A stretch of DNA of 64,000 nt from an uncultured Pelagibacteraceae bacterium. Lineage in GTDB: Bacteria; Pseudomonadota; Alphaproteobacteria; Pelagibacterales; Pelagibacteraceae. Positions 47,392 through 56,111 of this stretch are shown one piece after another; positions within the stretch are counted from its first letter, which is position 1, and every line of letters starts with the position of its first letter. The stretch spans positions 1 through 64,000 of the forward strand of contig CACGVB010000003.1 in NCBI GenBank assembly GCA_902576395.1. Direction: 5' to 3'. Under the pieces are notes generated by a model. The model ran no database searches, was not told where the DNA came from, and saw only the letters and a list, made by a program, of their open reading frames with translations. The position numbers and the translations under genes are program-made.

Positions 47392-48630
47392 TTATCTTTC
47401 AGACCACTTAGGAATTGGGTGAATTAATTCTGCTGAAGCCCATTTTAATGGAGCTACAACTTTATTTTCACATTTTCCTGCATCGTCACACATAACTTGG
47501 AACAATACCATTGGTTTGTCAACATTTTGACCACCTTCTGCAAATTTGATATTTCCATAGAATGTTTGCATATTAGTATCAGCAAGAGCATCTCTTACTT
47601 TCTTTTGATCAAAAGAATTTGCTCTTTCAAATGCATCTTTAAAAACTAACAAAGCAGCTGAAGACTCTGCTGATTGATATGGCGGATCATAACCAAATAA
47701 TTTTTCAAAGTCTGCAGCGTATGTCATGCCATCTTTGAAGAAATCATCTTTATAAGTTAATGTTTTATGCCATTGAGATGCACATAAAGCGTACTGTGAG
47801 TTCTTACCATGTTGCTTAGATAATTTAGCAGCATCACAGTGTGTCATTGCTAACATTGGAACGTCAACTTTCATTTCAGCAATTTGTCTAATAGCTGTTA
47901 ATGCACCTTTTGTGTGTCCAGATACAACTAAAACATCTGGTTTAACAGCTTTAACTTTTGCTAAAGTTGCAGCCATGTCGTTTAGCTCTTTTGGAAGTTT
48001 ATCATCGATTATAATTTTAGATCCAGTTCTCTCTGCAGCATCTAAAATACCTAATCTAACGTCTTGTGAGAATGCATCTTGCTCAAAAGCTTGTGCTATT
48101 CTTACACCTTTTCCACCGTTTAACTCCACAGCTGTTTCAATCGCAACATCTAAATATAAGTTCGCTGGCGCAAGCACTGCGAATAAATATTTATAACCTT
48201 TTGTAAACAAAGATCTTGATGCACCATTAGCCTCAACCATTGGAACACCGTACTTCTCTGTAACAGGTGCAATTGCTTTCGTTAAACCTGAACTATAAGG
48301 TCCAAGCATAAACTCAACACCATCTTGTGAAATTAATCTTTCTGCAAGTTGCGCTGCTCTTTTAGGATTTGACTCATCATCATAATAGATAATATCAAAC
48401 TTATAAGTTTTTCCTCCAACTTTAATACCACCCATGTCGTTAATTCTATCAACGGCCATATTGTAACCATTTTGAGTATGAACTCCATTAGATGAATATT
48501 TTCCAGTTAAAGAAATTGCAGCACCTAAAATAATTTTATCTCCAACAACTTTTGCTAAAGAAACAACTGAAGTTGAGAATAAAATAGCTATTGCAGAAAC
48601 AAATGTAATTATAATGTTTTTAATTTTCAT
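47392..48630 (-). CDS. Branched-chain amino acid-type ABC transporter substrate-binding protein (LivJ type, second system)
   Basis: Signal peptide, DKIILGAAISLTGKYSSNGVHTQNGYNMAVDRINDMGGIKVGGKTYKFDIIYYDDESNPKRAAQLAERLI. Confidence 0.93.
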   Translation of the reverse strand: MKIKNIIITFVSAIAILFSTSVVSLAKVVGDKIILGAAISLTGKYSSNGVHTQNGYNMAVDRINDMGGIKVGGKTYKFDIIYYDDESNPKRAAQLAERLISQDGVEFMLGPYSSGLTKAIAPVTEKYGVPMVEANGASRSLFTKGYKYLFAVLAPANLYLDVAIETAVELNGGKGVRIAQAFEQDAFSQDVRLGILDAAERTGSKIIIDDKLPKELNDMAATLAKVKAVKPDVLVVSGHTKGALTAIRQIAEMKVDVPMLAMTHCDAAKLSKQHGKNSQYALCASQWHKTLTYKDDFFKDGMTYAADFEKLFGYDPPYQSAESSAALLVFKDAFERANSFDQKKVRDALADTNMQTFYGNIKFAEGGQNVDKPMVLFQVMCDDAGKCENKVVAPLKWASAELIHPIPKWSER

Positions 48631-48722
48631 TTATCTCCTCTTTATTATTAATTAATTAATTTAAACCTTATTAAACTAAGAAATTAATTTTTTTGCAAGT
48701 AACAGTAGTATCGCATTAAAGA

Positions 48723-49337
48723 CTAATATTGTTGCATAAATGCAATTATTGCTGCAATTACAATTAAAACGCACGCAGAAATTGTGTTTATTATCTTTGC
48801 GTTAGCTTTAACCCAGGTAATCATTTTATTTGCTAGAATGGCGTAACCGATTAAAGATAAAAAATCTAAAATTACATATGTAGTTATTAAAATAATAAAT
48901 TGAGCAATATAATTAGAGTTAAAATCAATGAATTGTGGAAAAATAAAAGGAAAAAACATCCAAGCTTTAGGGCTTGTTCCAGCAACTAAAAAACCATCTT
49001 TATAAAAAGATAAAAAAGTTTTTTCTGAGTTTTTATCAGAGCTTATACTTTTTGGTCGAGATTTATAAATATCATAAGCAAGATATAGAATATAAATTAT
49101 TCCTATCCACTTAATTGTATTAAGCAACTTAAGATTATCCGAAATAAATGAGCCAATAACAAATATAACAAGAGTTGCTTGAATAATATTTGCAGTAACA
49201 TCTCCTAATGCTGTCCATACACATTTCTTAACTCCATAACTCATTGAATATGAAATGATTACGATCCTTGGTGTTCCAGGAGTAATAAACATAAAGAGAA
49301 TAATTTGTAGAAAAAGGAAATAGTTTAATGGGAGCAT
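48723..49337 (-). CDS. LysE/RhtB family transporter
   Basis: About 200 aa, FMFITPGTPRIVIISYSMSYGVKKCVWTALGDVTANI...AGTSPKAWMFF. Confidence 0.83.
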   Translation of the reverse strand: MLPLNYFLFLQIILFMFITPGTPRIVIISYSMSYGVKKCVWTALGDVTANIIQATLVIFVIGSFISDNLKLLNTIKWIGIIYILYLAYDIYKSRPKSISSDKNSEKTFLSFYKDGFLVAGTSPKAWMFFPFIFPQFIDFNSNYIAQFIILITTYVILDFLSLIGYAILANKMITWVKANAKIINTISACVLIVIAAIIAFMQQY

Positions 49338-49394
49338 TTTAGGATAGTCCTAAAAAACCGGGAGCTAAAGATGGCTAGATAGGACTATCTAAAA
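49337..49394 (-). promoter_or_regulatory. Candidate cis-regulatory RNA leader: long inverted repeat occluding the SD/start of the LysE-family gene
   Basis: + strand arms TTTTAGGATAGTCCTA (49337-49352) and TAGGACTATCTAAAA (49380-49394): 15 pairs with one bulged nt. Alternative hairpin TAGATA-GGAC-TATCTA (49376-49391) shares the distal arm. Confidence 0.5.
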
Positions 49395-49457
49395 GTGATA
49401 ATATCATAGGCATTAAAATTTGCATTAAAATTTATTTAAAGTTTTGCTGAAAAATCT

Positions 49458-49757
49458 ATGAAAAAAAGTCACAGGCCTACAACCAAAGTCAAAAATCCTG
49501 AGCCAAAACCAGGAAGTCCAGACTGGGTTATCTGGGCAGCTTGGGCTGATAGAATAACATTTGAGGAGATAGAAAAAAAAACAGGCAAAACTGAATCTGA
49601 TGTAATTAAGATAATGAGAAGAAGTCTTAAACCTTCATCTTTTAGGTTATGGAGAAAAAGAGTAAATTCACAAAGTATTAAACATAGAAAAAAATTTGAA
49701 TATTCAAGAAAACAAATAAGAGTAAAAATTAAGAAAAATGAAATTCTTAACTGGTAA
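49458..49757 (+). CDS. Small basic TIGR03643/DUF2805-like protein
   Basis: PGSPDWVIWAAWADRITFEEIEKKTGKTESDVIKIMRRSLKPSSFRLWRKRV. Confidence 0.8.
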   Translation: MKKSHRPTTKVKNPEPKPGSPDWVIWAAWADRITFEEIEKKTGKTESDVIKIMRRSLKPSSFRLWRKRVNSQSIKHRKKFEYSRKQIRVKIKKNEILNW

Positions 49758-49785
49758 ATTATAAAAATATAATTATATCTTTAGT

Positions 49786-50040
49786 ATGAAAAATATTACC
49801 ATGTATTCAGGCCCAATGTGTGCTTTTTGTGATGCAGCAAAAAGGTTGCTGAATAGAAATAATCTTGAATACAAAGTTATTGATGTATCTACAGGTCCTG
49901 AGATTAGAGATGAAATGATACAAAAAGCTAATGGAAGAAGAACAATACCTCAAATTTTTTTTAATGATGAACATATTGGTGGTTATCAAGAACTTAGAGA
50001 TTTAGAAAAAAATGGTACGCTAGAAGCATCGCTAAAATAA
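49786..50040 (+). CDS. grxC: Glutaredoxin 3
   Basis: 84 aa, YSGPMCAFCDAAKRLLNRNNLEYKVIDV (CxxC), RRTIPQIFFNDEHIGGYQELRDLE. Confidence 0.9.
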   Translation: MKNITMYSGPMCAFCDAAKRLLNRNNLEYKVIDVSTGPEIRDEMIQKANGRRTIPQIFFNDEHIGGYQELRDLEKNGTLEASLK

Positions 50041-50042
50041 AT

Positions 50043-51281
50043 TTAATTCCAATCAATTAAACCTAATTGTTTTTTTGCTAACACACTTAAATCATTTACG
50101 GTAACTCTACCTTTATAATTAATTTCATAGTCTTCAGCAGCAAAATCTGGAGGACTTTTTCCTTCTAAAAACTTTTTTGATTGCTTATTAATATAATCCA
50201 AATTTTTCTTACAATATGGTGTTGATCCTACATAAATAACATTAGAAAAATTTTTTCCTAAATGCTTATCCTCTACTGCATGTATAACATCTGGATGCCA
50301 CCAGATAGTATCCCCTGGATACATTTTGGGAATAGAAATTAATCCTTCTAAGAGCAAGCTATGATAAGTTTCATTTACTGATAAAGCCTTTCCTACTTTT
50401 GATCCACATAATTCATTTTCTGGAACATCTTCTAATAATGCTCTAGTTAAAACATATGCCATGGCTTTTGTGATTGGTATCAACTGTAATGTTCCATCTT
50501 TAGGGCCTTGTTCAGTTAAGGCTGTCCATCCTTGAAAGGTTCTAAAAACACGGGCAACTGCTGGAGACTCAAATTCTATTGTCCTATCTCTGAATTTTGC
50601 ATCAAATGGATTAAAATTTTTAAATCTATCAGCAAATATATCATTATAAATTTTTTGATATGAAGGATCGATCCACCTTTCAACTGATCCTGCATCACAA
50701 TGTGGAGATAAACCTAAACTATCATCACCTGGTTCCCTTCTTCTGATCCTGTCAGCGTATGAAAGTTCTCGATTTGGATCAAATACCTTATATTCCTCAT
50801 TTTTAAAAACCCATAGATTATTTAAAAATTTTTTAATTTTGGCCATTTTCTGGGAGTGCCTTATTTTAATTTGAGCCTTTGACCAATACAATCCATAAAT
50901 TTGAGGCTTACCAGATTTTAAATCACTAAAGTAATTATCTAGACCCTCTTTCTTTTTTTGATCATTGTAATATCCATTATGTTCAATATATTTTTCTAGA
51001 TCATTGTTAAGTTTACCTATTTTTTTTTGATCAAATACATCTCTAATAATAATACATCCTCTTTTTTTTATTTGATCAATTATTCGTAAATCGGGTGATA
51101 AAAGTTCTTTATACTTTATTTCAGGAATAATATTATTAGATAACTTATTTGACCTCTTTATTTCATAAATCTCTTTTTTAATATAATTCTCAATATTTTT
51201 AAAATTTTGCTTATAATTTTTAGATAATTTTCTAAGCTTTTTTTTTGCTAGAATAATTTTATGATCAACCTTTCTATTCAT
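50043..51281 (-). CDS. DUF1479/YbiU-like putative Fe(II)/2OG oxygenase
   Basis: GCIIIRDVF, YADRIRRREPGDDSLGLSPHCDAGSVERWIDP (HxD), GDTIWWHPDVIHAVEDKH. Confidence 0.8.
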   Translation of the reverse strand: MNRKVDHKIILAKKKLRKLSKNYKQNFKNIENYIKKEIYEIKRSNKLSNNIIPEIKYKELLSPDLRIIDQIKKRGCIIIRDVFDQKKIGKLNNDLEKYIEHNGYYNDQKKKEGLDNYFSDLKSGKPQIYGLYWSKAQIKIRHSQKMAKIKKFLNNLWVFKNEEYKVFDPNRELSYADRIRRREPGDDSLGLSPHCDAGSVERWIDPSYQKIYNDIFADRFKNFNPFDAKFRDRTIEFESPAVARVFRTFQGWTALTEQGPKDGTLQLIPITKAMAYVLTRALLEDVPENELCGSKVGKALSVNETYHSLLLEGLISIPKMYPGDTIWWHPDVIHAVEDKHLGKNFSNVIYVGSTPYCKKNLDYINKQSKKFLEGKSPPDFAAEDYEINYKGRVTVNDLSVLAKKQLGLIDWN

Positions 51282-51319
51282 AAATATAGTCTAAATTAAA
51301 ATATAAAGATTATGAAGTT

Positions 51320-52096
51320 TTATTGAATAGTTATTGTAACTACTGGTTCTTGTGGATCAAACATACAAAAATCTGTTCCTACTTCTGTAGCTTTAATTGC
51401 TGCTGAAGTACCAAAACCAATATCTATAATTGGAGGTGTTAAAGATACAGTATAAGGTGATGAAAGAGTATAGACCATTACATGATCGTCAGAGGTGCTC
51501 CCATCTGCATGCTGAGTTTGATATGTTGATGATCCAGCCCCTTGAGCATAAGTGATCGTATTTGCATCACCCACTCCAGTACAAGCAGCATTTCCACAAA
51601 CTTTCATTTGATCATTTTTTAAATATAATTCTGCTTCTGCAGCAGTACCCCCGTCAGCAATAATTGGTGTTCTATCATATTTTTCATTACTACTTAAAGA
51701 TCCACCAGGATAACCAGAGCCAGATAGTGCTGAAGTCGTCGTGCAATTATCTGTAACACCTGAAACTTCTAAATCTGCTTTAATCGTAAATTTTCTATCT
51801 ATAGTAACTCTCATATGTGTATAAGTTACTCCTAATGGTAAAAGTGCTGGATCTCCAAATGTTGCAGCTGCAACACCTGCATTTACGGATGCAATATCCA
51901 CAACTTTTTCGGTATTTCCTATTACGACTGCACCAACACAACTTGAAACACTTGTGCTCGCTGTACATAACTCTACTTTTTTCATTGTTACTTTGTATAC
52001 ACTTGCAAGGCCAGTTGTGCTTGCAGCATGTAAAGTTGAAATTGAAAAGAAAATTATGATTTTTACGAAAATTAATATTCTAAAAGTCATTTTCAT
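51320..52096 (-). CDS. Secreted protein of unknown function, Ser/Thr/Ala-rich with several Cys
   Basis: Signal peptide MKMTFRILIFVKIIIFFSISTLHAA, then predicted beta-rich sequence. Overlaps the upstream beta-barrel gene by one base. Confidence 0.65.
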   Translation of the reverse strand: MKMTFRILIFVKIIIFFSISTLHAASTTGLASVYKVTMKKVELCTASTSVSSCVGAVVIGNTEKVVDIASVNAGVAAATFGDPALLPLGVTYTHMRVTIDRKFTIKADLEVSGVTDNCTTTSALSGSGYPGGSLSSNEKYDRTPIIADGGTAAEAELYLKNDQMKVCGNAACTGVGDANTITYAQGAGSSTYQTQHADGSTSDDHVMVYTLSSPYTVSLTPPIIDIGFGTSAAIKATEVGTDFCMFDPQEPVVTITIQ

Positions 52097-52932
52097 TAAT
52101 CAGCTCTCGATATTGTTGATTTACCGTTAAATTCTACAAAAATTTTATTATTACGTTTTACTTTTGTTAACAATTGACCAGACATATCTTTTTGATCTCT
52201 CCATGTATTTGCACTTATGAAACCATCTTGTAAAGAATTTTTATTTCTTGGAGGATGAAGAAACATTATTTTTGCATACCACTCATCTTCTAATCCCTTT
52301 TTGTCTTTATCATCATACGCAATTTCCAGATTTAATGTTGGACTTAATAATAATTCTGATCCAATTTTTGTACCTTTTACATCGTCTCTAGAAACACCTT
52401 CCCATTCATAAGTATTAATAAATACATCTGCCCAATGTAGATGAGGAATTTGAGATGCCAAACCTAATTCGTATCCATCTAAAACTTTTTCATCTGACGC
52501 ATCATCTATTCCAAAATAATAATTGTACATAAATTCTAAAACTGCACTTCTTGCTTCTAAACCAAAACTAGATCTTAAGTTTCCAGCATCATCATAATCG
52601 AGAAAAACATTGAAACCAGTCATTAGCGTATTGTCTTGGCTTAATGATCTTTTACCTAAGCCAATATTAGCTACAATTCTTTCATCATTATCTTTTTCTG
52701 TATTAAATAAAGATAACTGAGAAAAAAAATTTCCATTTTCAGTTTTTTCAATCTCTCTTACTGTAAGAATACTATAATCGGGTTTATTATTTTCTCTTAA
52801 ATCAATACTAACCTCTGTATCACCCTCACCAGGGATTAAATTAGATATATATTGTGAAATATTATTGGATACGTCTGCGCTCAAATTACTTGTAAATAAA
52901 ACGAGAAATGAGAACAAAAGTATTTTTTTCAT
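52096..52932 (-). CDS. Inverse-autotransporter/intimin-like beta-barrel domain protein without passenger
   Basis: Signal peptide. FFSQLSLFNTEKDNDERIVANIGLGKRSLSQDNTLMTGFNVFLDYDDAGNLRSSFGLEARSAVLEFMYNYYFGID...GYELGLASQIPHLHWADVFINTYEWEG...LNLEIAYDDKD resembles the invasin/intimin IAT beta-domain. Confidence 0.7.
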   Translation of the reverse strand: MKKILLFSFLVLFTSNLSADVSNNISQYISNLIPGEGDTEVSIDLRENNKPDYSILTVREIEKTENGNFFSQLSLFNTEKDNDERIVANIGLGKRSLSQDNTLMTGFNVFLDYDDAGNLRSSFGLEARSAVLEFMYNYYFGIDDASDEKVLDGYELGLASQIPHLHWADVFINTYEWEGVSRDDVKGTKIGSELLLSPTLNLEIAYDDKDKKGLEDEWYAKIMFLHPPRNKNSLQDGFISANTWRDQKDMSGQLLTKVKRNNKIFVEFNGKSTISRAD

Positions 52933-52997
52933 AACTTGTATTTATATAAAAACCTATATTGGACAAGAAAATTTAACAAGATAATTTTAAGTTTGTA

Positions 52998-53369
52998 TTA
53001 TTTGTTTGGTTTAAAAACCAAGCAAACACCGTTATTGCAGTATCTTTTGCCCGTGGGTTGTGGACCGTCGTCAAATATATGACCATGATGACCTCCACAA
53101 TTCTTGCAATGATATTCGGTTCTAGCATAACCAATGTGATAATCGGTTGTGGTTTCAAATGCATCAGGCAAAGATTCATAGAATGAAGGCCAGCCAGATC
53201 CACTTTCATATTTAGTATTTGAGTCAAACAACTTTACTCCACAATTAGCACAATGATAGGCACCTTCTCTTTTTTCATGATTTAATTCACTTGAGCCTGG
53301 TGGCTCTGTGGCCTCTTCAAATAAAATTTTGTTCTGCGTATTTGACAAATTTGGATTAATTTTTTTCAT
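52998..53369 (-). CDS. msrB: Peptide-methionine (R)-S-oxide reductase MsrB (start refined from 53447)
   Basis: GAYHCANCGVKLFDSNTKYESGSGWPSFYESL, HCKNCGGHHGHIFDDGPQPTGKRYCNNG. Met at 53369 (MKKINPNLSNTQNK) gives the expected length. Confidence 0.92.
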   Translation of the reverse strand: MKKINPNLSNTQNKILFEEATEPPGSSELNHEKREGAYHCANCGVKLFDSNTKYESGSGWPSFYESLPDAFETTTDYHIGYARTEYHCKNCGGHHGHIFDDGPQPTGKRYCNNGVCLVFKPNK

Positions 53370-54261
53370 TAAGAATTTTTTTACAATTTTTATGTAAACT
53401 TGAGTGTAATTCAATAAGTTTTTTAAAGTCTTTGTTATAACCACCACCTAAAACTCCACAAATAGGAACTTTTCTTTTAAAAAAGTTTCCAATAACCATC
53501 TCGTCTCTTTTATTAACTCCTTTGTCAGTAATACACAACTTTCCTAATCTATCATCTAAGTGAATGTCAACACCTGCAATGTAAAATACAAAATCAAAAT
53601 TAAAATCGTTTAGAAAAATTAAATTTTTTTTTAAAATATCTAAATACTCATCATCTTCCATGTTTTGTTCAAGTTCAATATCCAGATCACTTTTTGATTT
53701 AATTGGTGGATAATTCACTTTTGTGTGCATACTAAATGTAAAAACATTATTTTCATTTTTAAATATTTCTGAATTTCCGTTACCTTGGTGAACATCTAAA
53801 TCAACTATAAGGATTTTGTTAGCTAACCCTCTATTCAAGAGATATTTTGCAGCAACAGCCACATCATTAAAAACACAAAAACCAGCTCCCTCATCATAAA
53901 TAGCATGATGACTTCCACCAGCTGTGTTACAAGCTATTCCATAATTTATTGCTAATTTAGAGGCCAATACCGTTCCGCCTGTTGCAACTAAAGATCTTCT
54001 GACCACACTATCAACTAAAGGAAACCCTATTTTTTTTACTAATTTTTCCTCTAATGTTTTATTTTTAATTTTTAAAATATAATCCTCAGAGTGAACTTCT
54101 TTTAATGTATCAATTGAGCATGGCTCAGGTTTATAAAACTTCTTAACTACATTTTCTTTTTTAAGAAAACTTGCTAATTCACCAAACTTTTTAATTGGAA
54201 ATTTATTATCATCACCAATTTTTGCTTCATAATCAGGGTGATTTACAACTGGTAATTCCAC
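53356..54261 (-). CDS. Histone deacetylase-family (acetoin utilization/acetylpolyamine deacetylase-like) hydrolase
   Basis: CNTAGGSHHAIYDEGAGFCVFNDVAVAA, IVDLDVHQGNGNSEIF, ICGVLGGGY. Confidence 0.92.
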   Translation of the reverse strand: MELPVVNHPDYEAKIGDDNKFPIKKFGELASFLKKENVVKKFYKPEPCSIDTLKEVHSEDYILKIKNKTLEEKLVKKIGFPLVDSVVRRSLVATGGTVLASKLAINYGIACNTAGGSHHAIYDEGAGFCVFNDVAVAAKYLLNRGLANKILIVDLDVHQGNGNSEIFKNENNVFTFSMHTKVNYPPIKSKSDLDIELEQNMEDDEYLDILKKNLIFLNDFNFDFVFYIAGVDIHLDDRLGKLCITDKGVNKRDEMVIGNFFKRKVPICGVLGGGYNKDFKKLIELHSSLHKNCKKILNEKN

Positions 54262-54262
54262 T

Positions 54263-55213
54263 TTACTTTATTTCTCGAATAGCCTTGCCAGCAACACAGG
54301 CTTCTAAATTCTCAATCATTTGAGTATAGAAAATAGAATAATTCTCAGCTGTGACGTAACCTAAGTGTGGAAGTAAAAGTGCGTTAGGCACAAATCTCAA
54401 TTTATGATTACTAGGTAAAGGTTCTTTATCATAAACATCGATACCAGCTCCAGCAATTGCATTGGTTGAAAGAGCTATAATTAAATCATCTTCGTTTACA
54501 ATCGGACCTCTTGAAGTATTAATTAGAAAAGCAGTTTTTTTCATTTTATCCAATTCAGCAAGCTTTATACAATCCTTGTATCTTTCTCCTCCTTGGACAT
54601 GAATTGATATAAAGTCAGAGTTTTGAAGAAGATCCTCTTTATTAGATGGTAAAACATCAAGTTCTTTGCACTTATCTAGACTTAAGTTTTCACTCCATGC
54701 CATTACTTGCATGCCAAAAGCGTTTGCAATTTTAGCAACCTGGGATCCAACTTTTCCTAAACCAATAAGGCCCAGAATTTTTCCTTTTAATTCAACTCCC
54801 ACTGTTGTCTGCCAATAGCCTTGGTACATATTATCAACTTCCACCTTAATATTTCTAGCTAGCCCTAAAATTAACGCCCATGTTAATTCAGAGGTAGGGT
54901 TTGAGTTAATTTCTGTTCCAGTGACAACAATTTTAGCTTTTTTTGTTGCTTCAAGATCTATGGCTTTATTTCTCATTCCGCTTGTAGAGATGTATTTTAG
55001 TTTTTTCAAACCTTTAATAAGATTTGAAGTAATTGATGTTCTTTCTCTCATAATAAGCAGAGCTTCAAATTCTTTTAATTTTTCTATTGCATCATCCTCG
55101 TTTTCAAAAGGTTCACTGAAAATCTCAATATCAAACTTTGATGAAAGATTTTTCAAATCTATAAATTCTTGAGCAACGTTTTGGTAATCGTCTAAAATGG
55201 CTACTTTAAGCAT
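54263..55213 (-). CDS. D-2-hydroxyacid dehydrogenase family protein (start refined from 55249)
   Basis: MLKVAILDDYQNVA, LGLIGLGKVGSQVAKIANAFGMQVMAWS, NTSRGPIVNEDDLI, GAGIDVYDKEPLP, LPHLGYVT. Confidence 0.93.
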   Translation of the reverse strand: MLKVAILDDYQNVAQEFIDLKNLSSKFDIEIFSEPFENEDDAIEKLKEFEALLIMRERTSITSNLIKGLKKLKYISTSGMRNKAIDLEATKKAKIVVTGTEINSNPTSELTWALILGLARNIKVEVDNMYQGYWQTTVGVELKGKILGLIGLGKVGSQVAKIANAFGMQVMAWSENLSLDKCKELDVLPSNKEDLLQNSDFISIHVQGGERYKDCIKLAELDKMKKTAFLINTSRGPIVNEDDLIIALSTNAIAGAGIDVYDKEPLPSNHKLRFVPNALLLPHLGYVTAENYSIFYTQMIENLEACVAGKAIREIK

Positions 55214-56111
55214 TTTGAGTTCTTTTATTCGAGATTGTAATACCAGCAATTATGAAAATTGCACCTAAGAAATGATAAAATAAAATTTTTTCATTAAATA
55301 TTATCATGGCCATTATTGCACCTAGAATTGGCATCAAATGTAGAAAAACTCCAGATCTATTTGCACCAATAAGCTTAACGCCTTTTATCCAAAACAGAAA
55401 AGAGATTAGACCAGGGAAAAAAACAACATAGAATAAAACTAAATAAAAAGAGGATTGCAATTTGATTACACTGCCCAAACTATAATCAATAAAATACATA
55501 GGAATTAGAAAAATAACTCCAAAAGTTATAACGACCTGTAATAGAGAAATTGGAGATAGATTGAATTCCTTTTTTTTCAAAAGCGCTGAATAAAGAGACC
55601 ATGCGAACATTGCAATTAATGCAAAAATATCTCCTTTGTTAAATGATAAATTTAATAAATTATTTAAATTTGCTTTTGTTATTATAAACAAAACACCTGT
55701 AAGTGAGAGAAATACTCCTATTAATTGAAATAAATTTGTTTTCTCAATTTTAAGTAAGAATGAAAATAATATAATCATAACTGGTACTGTTGAAATCATC
55801 AGTACTCCAGTAATAACTTGAGTATGTCTCAGTGAGTAAAAAAGAGCTGAATTAAAAACTGTAACAGCCAAAATTCCCAATAATGAAAATAAAAAAATAT
55901 TATCTATGATAATTTTTTTGTTATTTAACAATTCTTTATAAGTGAATGGAAGTAAAACTAACCAAGCCAAAAACCATCTATAAAAATTTAAGGATATAGG
56001 AGGAATGTCAATAATACTTGCGGCTTTTCCAACTATAAAGTTACCTGCCCAAAATAAACAAGCTAACACCAAATAAAGAGGGGCTAAATATAAAGGGCTA
56101 AGTGTTTTCAT
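55206..56111 (-). CDS. DMT (EamA) family transporter
   Basis: 301 aa hydrophobic, LACLFWAGNFIVGKAASIIDIPPISLNFYRWFLAWLVLLPF. Confidence 0.88.
   Translation of the reverse strand: MKTLSPLYLAPLYLVLACLFWAGNFIVGKAASIIDIPPISLNFYRWFLAWLVLLPFTYKELLNNKKIIIDNIFLFSLLGILAVTVFNSALFYSLRHTQVITGVLMISTVPVMIILFSFLLKIEKTNLFQLIGVFLSLTGVLFIITKANLNNLLNLSFNKGDIFALIAMFAWSLYSALLKKKEFNLSPISLLQVVITFGVIFLIPMYFIDYSLGSVIKLQSSFYLVLFYVVFFPGLISFLFWIKGVKLIGANRSGVFLHLMPILGAIMAMIIFNEKILFYHFLGAIFIIAGITISNKRTQNA

Noticed and set aside
48640-48670. TTAATTAATTAATTT short repeat upstream of the livJ-like gene
   Set aside because: Ordinary AT-rich promoter sequence, and the repeat unit is too short to claim as a feature.
52973-53227. 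84-aa minus-strand ORF overlapping msrB
   Set aside because: Out-of-frame shadow of the msrB coding sequence with no family resemblance.
53370-53447. N-terminal extension of the MsrB ORF (MVVITKTLKNLLNYTQVYIKIVKKFL)
   Set aside because: It overlaps the 3' end of the HDAC-family gene. The MKKINPNLSNTQNK start at 53369 gives a normal MsrB length.
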